Source of the DNA: Alopecurus myosuroides
Taxonomy: Eukaryota; Streptophyta; Magnoliopsida; Poales; Poaceae
Reading direction: 5' to 3'
Assembly (NCBI GenBank): GCA_028641055.1
Contig: CM054063.1
Span: 173,834,697 to 173,898,696 of the forward strand
DNA: 64,000 nt
Shown here: positions 37,801 to 49,589 of the stretch, one piece after another
How the letters are laid out: the number at the start of each line of letters is the position of its first letter
Position numbering within the stretch: the stretch's first letter is position 1
Position numbers and translations under genes: made by a program
Notes under the pieces: generated by a model
Database searches by the model: none
What the model saw: only the letters and a program-made list of their open reading frames with translations
What the model was told of the DNA's origin: nothing

Positions 37801-40800
37801 TAATATTTTGAGTTAAAAGCTACTAGCATGTAAGATTTTACCAGGGTGGGGTGGAGAATTAAATTTCATGAATTCATTAGAATTGACAGTTGATTTTTAT
37901 CAGTTACGAATTGTAAGTCCAGGTTTCATGAATTTATTACAACGAACAGTTGTGTTTTACCAGTAGAAAATTAGAAGTGCTCCAGTTAACAAGTTAACAG
38001 TTGATTTTTGTGGTTGGTATTCGACAAACTAAAAGTTGGAACTGTTATCTATATCCATCTTTGCCTCCACTGAACCCCACAAGGCTGATAGTGGCATCTT
38101 GGACGATGGTGAGAGCACACACCCAACCCACATATTTAATGATTATCTGTAAAACTAGCGTGTGATCAAACAAGCATTTACAGTAGGCCCGCATTTACTA
38201 TGCCCAAACTTTGTGCAACTAGGCCTGTCATTGGACGATGGCAGGATGAACGGCAACTTTTGATACCATGATGCCTATTTGCATTCAGGCAGGTAGGCCG
38301 CCCACTACCACACAACCAGGTGTTTACACGAGAAGCTGCTTCAGTGATTGTCCTTGCAGGTGTTGCAAAGTAAGAAGCTCGTGCACAAGCAAGTGTCAAA
38401 GAACAAGGTGGAGATGGTTGATGAGGGTTTATCTGAAACTAATCAAGCTCGACTATCACCCAGATATCTCCATGAGAATACCGAGTTCTTTTTTTCGCGA
38501 GAAATGGGAAGGCCAATTTAAGCCACAAAAGCAACAATTTTGCTTGAATTCAATTACTTGTACATGGGTGAAACTATGCCTGGACTACGTAACCATAAGA
38601 TCAACATACAAGCAACCTTAGTAAAAACTGTGAAATTGTGTTGTTCATATTGGCATACGAACAATTCTGAGCACCCCAAAGCTGAAGCAAATTCCAAAGA
38701 GAAACTTACCACTAAAGAATTGTATATACGCCGCTCTCTGATGTCTGATATTGGTGGCCTAACAAGCTCCCCTATGTATTCGATCATCTGAACAAGTAGA
38801 TACAAAATAGATAATATTAGATTATTAGCATCACGTGCGTGCAAATTTATACAATAATTCGCAAAATAGTCGATATCTGAACAAGTAGGCCGAAACAGAA
38901 TAGAAACTTTAGCTCAGTAGTATCATGCATGTGCATTTTTTGTGAAATAAGTCAACTCCCAAGTGACACTACAACCATCAGAAATTCGGCAGAATTTCAT
39001 TGCCATTAGTTTGTCGTTAGTTGGATCCTCAATACAATCTATACAAGGGGCAACTCTGGTGTCATCCAGCTGTTGCCACAGACAAGCAGACGGTAGTCAA
39101 CAACCAGCAGCCAACAATGTAGTTGGCACTACCCACAAATGCCTCCGTTCCATATAGTTTACAGTAGTAGCGTAGACATTTCCATTTTATTTTAAAAGGC
39201 TATTGTCTCGCCTAAAGTGCCAGCATCCATTACAATAACAGAAGGACTAACGGCAATAGTATTATGCATTTTTTGCTGTCTGCAGTGCCATCAGGCAAAA
39301 TTTTCCCTACAAAAAAGCCCATCTCCTTTCCAACAGTTAACAATCTATACTATCAGGGAAGTTGTATAAACATACCATATCTCCTGCCTTGTGTGCAACC
39401 TTCGCAAAAACACCAAATCCATGAATTCTTGATTTTCCTGCAAAGAAAAATCAGAACATAGAGCACAGTTAATAGAAGCATAAATCAGAATCCAAGCTAA
39501 TACTCCCTGCGTCTCATATTAATTGTCTCAAAGTTGGACAAAAGTGGATGTATCTAGACATATTTTAGTGTTAGATACATCTACTTTTTTCCAACTTTGA
39601 GACAATTAATATGAGACGGAGGGAGTACTAAGTTTCAGTTATAATCCACCCACTGGCATGTCTCTTCTATAATGCTCTTGGTAATATATGCACAAGTTTT
39701 CACCGGACAGATTTATAACAAGCAAAAGCTTCCTTTCTACAGATTTGACTATTATTGCAGAAATGGAAGCATCTGGAATCCACACCAGAGTTAACATAAA
39801 CAGCATAAATGATGAAACAGTAGTTGATAAATAATAATACAACATCTGAAGTAACCAAGTACGATTCAAGTTAAAGCAAGAAAAAAACATGCTTTGCATA
39901 AGATAACAAAAACAATACTGGCTTATGATTTCCTCAGAAGATATTGTTATTTTGTTAAAATACAAAAAAAAAACTGAACAAAGTCGTGCTATGGATATAC
40001 TATTGGATCGAAGTAATGTGGGCTCACCAAAAGCCAGTCTCCTCCTAAATGTTGCCTTCATGCTTTTATATTTTCCAACCATAGAAGACACATTGACAGT
40101 AGCTTCTTGCGACGCAGCATCCAAAGCGCCAACTGCTTGAATTGGTTCACAGATAGTATCACAGCCTACTTTATTTTGGCAGTAGCCACTAACAATATAA
40201 GGCATATTCTCCACATATAAACGCTTTACAGAAGCTGTAGCTGTAGCTTGAGGTTGCTGTTGGCCCCTTCTTCGGTGAAAGTTATAGGGCTCTGGACAAA
40301 GGAAATGAGTAAATGGAGATGTAACCCACGCGCAAGAACAGAATAGATAGGTACACATAACATATCTACTAATAAAAAATATTGAATTTCAAGAACTGAG
40401 TAGCCCCATCCCATAACCCCATATTTGCGCAAGGATTTTTCGATATAAATTTGCGCAGCCAGACATTGTCTCTTATTGCAAGAAGTCCACAAGCCATATT
40501 TACTTCAGATGTTTATTTCATGAGAATATTTAAAAGTGACTATTAAATACACAATCAAAATTAATGTGTGGAAATTGAAAAATGCTGCTCAAATAAAGAT
40601 TGCTATTACCAGTCCTTGCGCAGCCAGACAATGAAGCCACATCTGTCTGAGCAACCTGAGCAGGGTTACCAAGGTCACTTTTGAGAGATGGACGTTCAGT
40701 AGATGGTTGTCTATGCTTCTTGCAATAAGAGAGTAGACGAATACATGGTTCCTCGTCTTCAGCAAGTAACATAAGGTGGATATTGTCATCATCTTCAAGC

Positions 40801-43800
40801 TAAAATTAACATAATGTTAATGAAGGAATAGAATTAGTCTCCAAGAAAGAAGTTCCACTACATAGAACTAAGTAGTGTACCTCGACACAAAGATCAGCAG
40901 CACGCGCACAGAGCGGGTGATATGCAACTCGACAAGTAGGATGAGAACACTACATTGATGCAAGAAGAAGAGTCAAGAAGAGTCATATTGTTATAATCAT
41001 CGCAATGTAAGCTTAAAACAGTTCCTAAACATACCTGTATGCAAACTCCATAAGCAACTGTGCAAATGCTGCATAGAAGTTTCCAGCGGTCCTGGAGAAA
41101 AATAAAAACCGTTAAATCTTTCTACAGATATGCTCCAAAAAGTCCCACCAAGATCCAAGAGGATGATGAAAACCTTGTTGATTTTGCTTAATCCATCAAT
41201 GGGTTCCATTCTCTTTACGTCTTTTAAGCAAGTTTCTGCGACCGATTTAAGATTAAGAGAACATAAGTTGTCATGATAATATGATATAATATAACTGATA
41301 AAATTTGAGGATCATTTAAGTGATTATACCAGGAATCCATATAGCACATGCTAGATGAGCCCAACGGCCATCCGTTGTAGGTTTCATTGCACCCCCTGAA
41401 AGAGATTGAATTACATAAGTACATAGCCTCACTTTACAAGGGGTGCAACAAAATTGTATACCTGTGACTGGACATAGACAGCATCGTGGGGACACACGAG
41501 GTGCCCCAGGTCGGCACAGGTTGCAGAGCCAAAGTACTCCGTCCAATGGTTCTAGTTCGCCATAGCACCGAGCATGAACCTGCATCATTGTTTTAAGCCT
41601 TTCAGATTTTGGAGGCACGTCCATATTCCATAATATTCATGAAGTTGGATGATTCTGTAAGTGTATACCATCATACGACACTTGTCGCATTGCAAGAACA
41701 AATTGTCTTCATACTCCTGGAAGGCAAGGAGAGTTTCAATAACTTTTCAGTTTGAGTACTTGCATTTTGAATGAGCATGGAAACAGGATTAGGATCATTT
41801 ACCTCATCCATATCACAAACATTGCAATAGTCTAGATCTTTCCAATTAACATGAACAGCTCTGTAACCACGGAGTGTGTCCCCACCATTTTCAAAATATT
41901 TCAAACATGACCTTGCATTGGGCAACTCCTAGTAAATACACAAGGTACTTTGAAGTTAGAAAAGATGAAGAATGGAAATCCACTATCTAAAGCAGAAGTG
42001 CACCAATGTGAAGTCAATACAAGGAAGAAGGAAAAAGCCCAAAGTGACATCACTGCATGGCATGAATATGTTTGCTCCTTATCCAGCATAAAGCCTATCT
42101 GAAGCAATGACAGGCATCGCCAAACTAAGTTGAGAACAGTGTGTACTAAAATGGCGCAGGGGCCTATCCTTAGAAGTAGTTGTATGGAAACTAATTTGAA
42201 ACAATAGGTTGACAATCTAAGTGTACGACCTTCAGCAAATCACGTGTTCACAAAACAACAAAACTTTCTATCTGCAAAAGTTCAGTACAGATACATGGGT
42301 GGGCATAGACCAAATAACCATTACTGAACTGAAATACTAATAGCAAAAGACTTTAGACAGAACTTACACATATAGAGATAATTATCAAAACAAATGTACA
42401 TATATAAAATAAACAAAAAAACATTTATTAAAGAAGATGAATCATCTGGCACCAGGCACTACTCAACAAACGTAGTAATAATGATAAAATGAAGTATGAA
42501 AATCATGAGAAGTATTATTAAACCTGAATAAGCTGCCTAATTTGTGGGTTTGAAAAACCAAACATGTCAGAGCCAGATCTCTGACAAACATTTCCTTCCA
42601 ATTCTGAGGCAGCATTGCACTGTTTTTCTTTTATCCTGCAGTATATCTCCTTCCAGCATGTATTAGGTGTAGAGCCATCAATCTGGTTGCCAAAAGGCAT
42701 CATGTTAGTAAAAGTGCAGATTTGGAACTGCTGAATTTGATAAGATGATACTATATCCAAGGCATATAAAGAGAGATTTGCTGATAATCCTCAAAATGTA
42801 CTCTTTCCATGAACTATGTGGTGATCATTTGGATAAATAAGTAATTTGACTGATTCGAAAAGACGTTCAGTTTGCGGTTGCTGCAATGTGTTGTGCTGAA
42901 CTTATTTTACAATCTTCTGCAGAAAATTACCCCAACGGATTTAGGAAGTAGTCTAATGAGAAGGTGATATGAAACAACAAGGAATAATTGGACACCTTAG
43001 AGAATATGGTGAAGGCAGCTATTCGAGCAATTCAAGGTCCATTTAATCACAATGCCACCCTAAGAGAGCATGATGTCCATATTATTAGAGCATTGTCTTT
43101 TATTCCAAATGTAAGGCATATAATTTTTTTCCTAAGTCAAACTTTTAGTATCAAGTGTCAACATCTAAAATATCAAATTAACATAACCAGATCCATCATG
43201 AAATATATTTTCACAGTATATTTGTTTGGTACTATAGATGTTGATACTTCTCTTTGTGAACTTTCTTATAGAAGTTTGACTTAGGACAAAAGGTATACAC
43301 CTTATAACGTGGAAAGGAGGGAGTAATAAAGTAAACATTACATCACGTAGTATGCATAACAAGACAAGGACACCGGGTTATAATAATATATATTTCTCTA
43401 TATTAGTAAACTAAACTCTAGCAAGTGATACAGACAGCAATCTTCATTGTGGCAACACAATGATGTTGCTAAGAAACTGTCAGCTGCATTGGTACTTACC
43501 CAGCATAGCAATACAACACAGTGTCTCATAATACACTTTACACTTAATATAAGAGATTCAGGAAAATGAAGTATCAACAGAAACAGGATCAGTACTAAAA
43601 AATGTTAATCTGCTTACCTGCAATCCATCTTCAGAGATCACCCTAAATAACGGCCGTGCTTTTATATCTGAATTCCTCAATACTTCCATTTTGTAAGATG
43701 TTACTAAATGTGGATCTGTGACGGTATTACAGTGTACTCATTAAACAGATACTCTCATGAAAGCACACTGTTCCAAACTGGAGCAAAAATTTACACAAAC

Positions 43801-46800
43801 TTGATGACAGTCTGAAATTAACAACTACCTTGTACTGATGTAAACTTCCTGAAAGCAGTATACCCTTCAGGCCATATATGCATTTTGTTATGAAAATGAT
43901 CTGAATCAGATACTATCCTGCCTGGAAAGAAACTCACACAATCAGGTTTGTAAGAATATGAAGAAGGATTGAAGGAAAATATGCAGTCGGATAAAAAATA
44001 AAAAAGGCAAAGCTAAGTCCGCACTCAGCACCAAGAAAAAGGGGCACCAAAAGAAGTACAACGGCGCGAACAAAAAACAAATCCTATACGACAAAGGATG
44101 GCAATGGCATCAAAGTTATGTTCAGAATGATGGCTCTGTGATGAAAACATTTTGCACCTACACTAGATACAACTGAACTGCGTTGGTTCTTAGGTAATCA
44201 CAAAGTTGGAAATTGGCAAATTGCCAATAGTTTATATTGAGGAATAAAGAAATAGAAAGTGGGTTGTGAATGAGAAACATAAGTTGTATTATTTCGATCA
44301 AGAGCTGTAATTATACATATTTTAGCCTTTGAGAAGTACATCTTAGCAACAAGAAACACACAGAAACGTCACCAATCAAAGTAAATTAAATGGTAATCAA
44401 TGATGTCGAACAAACAAAAACTGGTCAGGGTCCTGGGTTTTTGGAACTAGACGGTATATGATGACTCCTAGTGCAATGAAAAAACTGCGATCCTTGATAT
44501 ATTTTTGAATCTTTATACTTCACTGGTTGGTGCATTTAGGAAGAGAAATGAAAGGCACTGCCTTCTTATTATTTGCTACAACATACCTAGCTTACTCACG
44601 CGAAGATTTCCCAGTTCGATTTGAGTTATTTCAGTATCCTCTCCATCTTCTTCAGCTCTATCTTCTGATAAATTATCACAAGAGCCTATGGCATCGTCTT
44701 GGCAATTAAAATCAGAGCCATCATTTTCAATGGGCTTCCGAAGTTGCAACATACTTTCTGGAAGCTGCTGTGTGAGGAGGAACCTATACAAACAGAGTTT
44801 GAGTGTCTATTAGTAGGGCATCATGCAATATAACAGGAAAACTTTCAAGTTTATCATGTGAATTCAGAAAAAAAAAACATAATTACAGCTTAGCATTAGT
44901 ATAAAAGAATTTCTGGAACACATACTCCTTGGCTTCTTCTAAGCCTCGGCAGAAGCGTGCTTGCTTGCATTTGAGATGCAAGGAAGAAAGAAGACCATTC
45001 AGAAAGGGCACTGCCTGCTTCGACTTAATCCTGGGGTAGGAACACAACTTTAGGGACTTTGTTTTGAAAGAAAATAACAATTATACTATAACCATTTCAC
45101 AGAACCAAACCTTGCAAAATCATGGGTACCAAAGAATTGAACATGTATTGATTGATCTAGCCGAACTGGCTTCACAGCACGGTTAGCAGGAACATTTGAC
45201 TCATCCACCACGACAGCGGGCCACATTGCATGACCTGTTGAGGCACACCAGGCACATTACATAAGAACCAATTTCAAGAAAAGAGATAAATGAGAAGCCC
45301 ACTCGCAAAAGGAAGCATTTCAGATCACCACAAAAGAAAATACGGTAAATCAATCACATAGCTGATGGAAGGATTGAACAGAAAGGAAAATCCATGTCAA
45401 TTTGTTTTTTTAGGAAAGCAAAGATAGGAATGAAGAAAGTTTTGAAAGATCAAAGAAGACACAATTAAATAATACCACTGGCCAAACTAATCTGGATCTG
45501 ACTGTGAACGATGCAATAAAACTTGTTGATGACACGTCACAGAATAAATAGAAAGGACCACTGGCATCGAATTTGCAGTTGATCGACCGGAAACATCAGC
45601 ACGCAGGAAGAGAAGCCATAGGAGTACCTGTTATTTTAGCCCACACTAGATCACCTGGATCAAGACCTTGGTAGTCATGAAAGCTGACAGCAAGGGCAAG
45701 CAACTCATCATATCCCTTCTTATCCGGGTTGGAAGTTCCAAATTTCAGGTTCAGGCACTTCATTTCCTCAGATGAAATGGAAAATTTTATCCTTTCATCA
45801 GCTAGGGTAAGGTCCTCTGCTTCACCATCATCATACTTCACCTGCAGTTCGTCTAGCGTTAGTTATCAACCACAAGACATTGCACACTTCGTCGTTCAGA
45901 CAATACATGGAAAACTGGATGGAGTCGGATTCTCGGAAACAAAAGTTATAGACAAGTCTTCATACGAGGAAAATATTGAAAGGATTATCAGAACCAACTC
46001 TGGAGGTAATGGATAATCCGCTAAACGACAGCATTTTTTAATGAATGAATATAAGAAAATAAGAAGCAGAGAAGATATGGAAAGCTTACAGAATGCTTCT
46101 TGTTTAGTTCCGTGTACCCGGTGATGGAACCCTTGTACCAGTCATCATCTAGTGGCCAGAAAACCTGCATTCACCATCAAAATTCAGGTCACGGTTTCCT
46201 TGCATTCCACATTGACGAGCTAACCAGAGACAGAGAGAGAATTCGCTCGGGAGAACTTGCCTTGCACGCTAACCCGATAAACGCCTGAGGATCGGCGCCC
46301 CGAATTTCGAGCCTATTATTAGAAAAGATGCGTCAGTTTTATTACATAGTAGGGAAAAAGAATCCGATGAAATTCATAGTTGCTGAAGGAAACCGTGAAG
46401 AGAAGACGGGCGCAGATCCAACTCACTCTACCCATCTCTTCCCGGTGGAAGATGCGGCGGCCTCCTTGTGGCTGCTGTACCGCGGCTGCTGCTGCCTCCG
46501 GCGGAAGTGCTCTCCGCTCCACCGCTGCGCCTGGGCTGGCGTCGGCGCACCAGCTCGTCCCCGTCCAATGCAGGCGGCGCTGGACCTAGGCTGAGCAGCT
46601 CTTGCCTGAGCGGGCACTTCCGGCGCGAGGTCCTGCCGTCTTCCTCCGGGTCCTCTTCCAGCTGGCGTGGCGTGGCGGGCGAGGAGGGCAGCGGGTCCTG
46701 GAGGCGCGGCCTCTTGCGGCGGCGGCGGTAGTAGACGATCACGGGGGGCTTGGCGGAGGCGGCGGCGGCGCGGGGCTTCTTGGTGGGGAGCGGGCACGGG

Positions 46801-46919
46801 GCGGTGGAGGAGTAGACGCGGCCGAGGGGGAGGTAGCGCATGGGAGGATGCTCCCCGTCGTCGTCCTCCCCCTCCTCCTCCTCCCGGCGCACGAAGCCCC
46901 CGTCGACGGCGATCACCAT
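34850..46919 (-). CDS. ATX1-like: Trithorax-type histone H3K4 methyltransferase, ATX1/ATX2 class
   Basis: Twenty-four exons join to 3084 bp, 1027 residues plus TAA, close to the size of rice and Arabidopsis ATX1-class proteins. Domains by residue: acidic/basic N-terminus (1-165); a Tudor-like stretch [11 protein letters not shown] (~181-215); PWWP ([14 protein letters not shown], then HAMWPAVVV; ~260-345); FYRN (~432-482); FYRC (~483-570); PHD ([21 protein letters not shown]...CNLC, ~572-618); extended PHD ([11 protein letters not shown]...AHLACAIW...CSHPTC, ~622-717); SET ([35 protein letters not shown]; ~870-985); post-[13 protein letters not shown]. The catalytic and AdoMet-binding motifs are all present. 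It should act in the nucleus, methylating H3 lysine 4 to keep genes active; the rice relative affects flowering time. The ATG at 46919 sits in a strong context (GGCCATGG). No internal stop is present if the first exon ends at 46432. Confidence 0.96.
35384..35476. mobile_element. Degenerate Stowaway-like MITE in intron 22
   Basis: Starts CTCCCTCCAATCCC and ends CGGAGGGCG. The ends are imperfect, and the 93-bp length is short, so this is an old or deleted copy. Confidence 0.5.
35627..35748. mobile_element. Stowaway MITE in intron 22
   Basis: A 122-bp near-perfect hairpin from CTCCCTCCGTTCATAAATAG to GGAGGGAG, flanked by TA (35625-35626 and 35749-35750). Confidence 0.93.
36151..36304. mobile_element. 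Stowaway MITE in intron 22
   Basis: 154 bp, from CTCCCTCCATTACG to AAAGGAGGGAG, flanked by TA at 36149-36150 and 36305-36306. Its arms are more diverged than those of the copy at 35627. Confidence 0.88.
39503..39625. mobile_element. Stowaway MITE in intron 19
   Basis: A 123-bp hairpin, CTCCCTGCGTCTCATATTAA to its complement ending GACGGAGGGAG, with TA on both sides (39501-39502, 39626-39627). Only one base of the left terminal motif departs from the consensus. Confidence 0.93.
43127..43323. mobile_element. Stowaway MITE in intron 9, left end lost
   Basis: The right end GGAGGGAG+TA is intact (43316-43325). Long inverted arms pair CCTAAGTCAAACTT near 43130 with AAGTTTGACTTAGG near 43272, but the left terminal CTCCCTCC is missing. 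Confidence 0.75.
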
Positions 46920-47404
46920 GGCCGGGTAGGGTTTCGGGTGCCGACGCTCCAGCGTTCTAGGGCTTTGTGGGATTTGGGGATTTGGGAGTGGGGTTCGTCG
47001 TTCAGTGGAGAGGGAGGGGAGTTTTGGGGGGGCGTCGCGTGGCGAAATCTTTTGGAGGGGTTCAGCGCGGGAGCTTTGCTAGCCCCGGACCTCTGCGCCT
47101 TTCTTCCCTCCGCGGAGCTGGACTGGAGACTGGACTGGATGGATGGGGGATTTCCCGATTTGTTTTCTCCCTCCTCCGCTCTGCTGCTGCCAGTGCCAGT
47201 GTGCATCGGCGGTTGCGGGGGGACGGACGCTGGTCCTCTCGCCACCATATGCCGCTGCGGTGTTCTTTCCGTTTTCCCGTTCCGTCCTACCGTTGCGGAT
47301 TTTTCGTCGGTCCGGCGTCTGGGTTACTTCAGAATAGGGATCCCGATACGATAAGGATTTCTTCTTTAAGGCAAACAGGTTACAATAGAGAGTAATAAAC
47401 AATA
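46920..47404 (-). promoter_or_regulatory. Probable 5' leader and promoter of the trithorax gene
   Basis: GC-rich sequence upstream of the ATG, without any supported gene on the plus strand; the long plus-strand frames over exon 1 and here are by-products of base composition. No TATA box stands out. The MULE at 47405 marks its outer limit. Confidence 0.5.
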
Positions 47405-48228
47405 GGAAAAAGTCCATTTTAAACCTTAAACTCGCAGGGGCTGGACGGTTTGAACCCTGAAGTCGAAATCCCTGTCGTTTGTACCCTGAACTTGCGAATC
47501 CCGGTCTAAATCAAACCCTCTACCTGTTTGGCGCACCGGGAAAAAGAGCAACGCGACCGGGATTAACCATTTGTCTCACCGACAAGATGGTCCCGCGTGT
47601 CATATTCTTCCAGACTCCCCCGTCTCAAATCAAGCTTCGCGCGATGATGCACGCACGACAACGCATGGGAGAAGCAGCGGCAGCATTAGGGACGTCGGCC
47701 TGGCACGCGAGCTGTTTGTGGAAATGCTGGATTCCGTCATCGTGACCAACATCGTAAGCTACACCATTGTGATTCAGTGCCTTGTGCAAACGGTCAGGTG
47801 TTTGGTGCCAAGGAAGAAGTTTGGGAGCTAGCAAGTTGACTTGAGCCGAATACGCGCAAGCAGCAGCATACGGATGCGCAGCTGGCTAGCTGAGCTAACA
47901 CGTACGTTCACTAGCACAGATTGGAGCAACTACTACGAGATGTCGGGTGGCATGGCAAGCTGCTAGTGCCATCCAGCTTCATGTGCGCGAGACGCTTAAA
48001 GTAAATAAATTTATATATGGAGATAAGATTGAAGATGCATATGACGTGTGGGCCTACATAGTCAGTGAGAGTTTCAACTTGGAAAAAACAAATTGCTCTG
48101 AAAAAACAGGTCTAAGGTTTGATTTAGACCGGGATTCACAAGTTCAGCGTACAAACGACAGGGATTTCGACTTGAGGGTTCAAACCGTCCAACCTCTACG
48201 AATTCAGGGTTGAAAATGGACTTTTTCC
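47405..48228. mobile_element. MULE with long terminal inverted repeats and a captured fragment
   Basis: 824 bp, starting GGAAAAAGTCCATTTT and ending with its inverse. Inverted arms run for about 110 bp on each side. A perfect 9-bp target duplication TAAACAATA flanks it (47396-47404 and 48229-48237). Long arms with a 9-bp duplication define Mutator-like elements. The middle is not transposase but gene-like sequence, so it is a Pack-MULE candidate. It sits about 490 bp upstream of the trithorax start codon. Confidence 0.9.
47571..47831 (+). pseudogene. PPR-like gene fragment inside the MULE
   Basis: An 86-residue open frame whose second half reads DVGLARELFVEMLDSVIVTN and then IVSYTIVIQCLVQ, close to the pentatricopeptide repeat pattern (ARKLFDEM...VVSYTxMI). 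The N-terminal half is not recognisable. PPR proteins bind organelle RNA; one or two repeats alone would not be functional. Assignment rests on two motif lines. Confidence 0.45.
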
Positions 48229-48291
48229 TAAACAATACCTCAAAAAAAAGAGTAATAAACAATACCTCAAAAAAAAGAGTAATAAACAATT
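48229..48291. repeat. 27-bp tandem repeat containing the MULE target site
   Basis: The unit TAAACAATACCTC plus A-rich AAAAAAAGAGTAA occurs twice and a third partial unit follows. TAAACAAT therefore recurs at 48229, 48256 and 48283, and once more left of the MULE at 47396. Confidence 0.8.
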
Positions 48292-49589
48292 AAAAAAAGA
48301 GCCAAGTTTGAGACTCTAGCCAGGATCTAAATTGATTGGCATATTTCCTTGTCATTCTTTGGCCAACCAGAAAGAGCTCATGAAAAAGGCTGCCCCCAAG
48401 GCATTGAGACTTGGCCTCTCTTTTTTTCAAAGAGGCAAGTTACAGAATACTGCTCGGAATTTTTGAAACTATAATATTTTAAAACTGAAGTATTTTATCG
48501 TCGGGCATACAAATACTTTATTACTTTATTTTTGAGGAATACTTCAGTTTAAGAAGAAAAAACAGATGAGGACTAAGGTTTGCATTTAAGCAAAAATTGA
48601 AGTATTGGAGGATACTTCGGTTTTGAAAACCATAGTATTCACTTCATCCAAACATGGCAAAGTATTCATCCCTTTGTCGCGGAGGCAACAACAAGTCGAG
48701 GCAGGTACCATGAAATGACAAGGAGTGATGCACATGAGCTTTGGCTCTGTGCGGTGTTAAAGATGGACTTTAAAGTACTCAGTATTTCACTATTTTTGAA
48801 ACCCACGCACAAATTTCTCATCCCAATCTCCGAAAACTAAATCTTTTCTCTTGGTCCTCGCTAAGTCAAGGACATTGACAATGGTTGTCGTCGTCTCCGG
48901 GCGAACGGGGCGGCGGCGGCGGCGCCAAAAGCATGCGGTGCAAACATACAAGTTTTAGATCTGTAAGAGAAACAGAAAATAATTGTGAGAAATATGAACA
49001 AGTATGTGCACATACAATTAACAGGAGTAGGGTATTTATGGGGTTGATGGTTATACACGATATAAAACATTTTGTTTTAAGTTAGTGCATGTATTGAGAG
49101 ACGTGTATCGTGCACACGTGGAATCAACCTAGCAAAGTTGTTTAAATGGCAATGTTAAGAAATCCAAAATTACAGCTCTAGTTACGCTTAATCAACCGGA
49201 CAACGATAGATTGTGCAAGTGTGATCATATTTATAAACTTCTTATGTTTATTAATTAGGACCCATGGTAGGGTTGACGCGGCGGTTATATTCGCCGAATG
49301 GGTAATCGTCGTGGAAAAAGTTTTCGCGACGCTTAACGACCACCGGAGAAAAAGCGTCACAAAAAGTATTTTTGTGGCGCTTTGGCAACTTTGACGGTTA
49401 GCTATCCGTTGCAAGATATTTTCCACTTCGCTTAGGAGATGTGTCGTGAAAGATCAAACAAACGACATGTATATGTGTCATGGTAGGTATGCTAGCCCAT
49501 AACACTAGTTTGTTGCCATGTATGTACGACCAAGCACAACAACATTTAATACATCTACAATCTTGGTCGCCTATAAGGAAATAGCTAGA
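48292..49589. other. Non-coding DNA, probable old transposon remnants
   Basis: No gene is supported. The segment 48440-48680 repeats phrases such as GAATACTTCAG and ACTGAAGTATT in both orientations, suggesting an old inverted-repeat element. The segment 49260-49420 has GCGTCACAAAAAGT-type phrases reminiscent of DNA transposon ends. Neither can be bounded. Confidence 0.35.

Larger units (their letters stand above)
34850..46919 (-). other. ATX1-like: Exon map of the trithorax gene
   Basis: Exons in transcript order: 1, 46919-46432; 2, 46312-46261; 3, 46164-46090; 4, 45841-45628; 5, 45234-45111; 6, 45030-44926; 7, 44783-44587; 8, 43921-43829; 9, 43715-43618; 10, 42682-42524; 11, 41928-41803; 12, 41716-41669; 13, 41579-41462; 14, 41395-41330; 15, 41235-41174; 16, 41091-41035; 17, 40949-40881; 18, 40799-40610; 19, 40291-40028; 20, 39437-39376; 21, 38787-38710; 22, 37348-37253; 23, 35167-35064; 24, 34988-34850. 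Every junction keeps frame. All introns start GT and end AG except intron 2 (46260-46165), which starts GC. The largest intron, 22, is 1904 bp and splits the SET motif NHSCE/PNCYS. Confidence 0.9.

Noticed and set aside
37780..38460. Repeated AATTCATTAG / AATTTATTAC phrases with ACAGTTG in trithorax intron 21
   Set aside because: They look like a short local duplication (about 37860-37950) without terminal repeats; too weak to call an element.
46468..47395. Long plus-strand open frames, up to 250 codons, over the trithorax first exon
   Set aside because: They are the complement of a GC-rich coding exon and leader; the residues are Gly/Arg/Ala runs with no domain, while the minus strand has a conserved protein.
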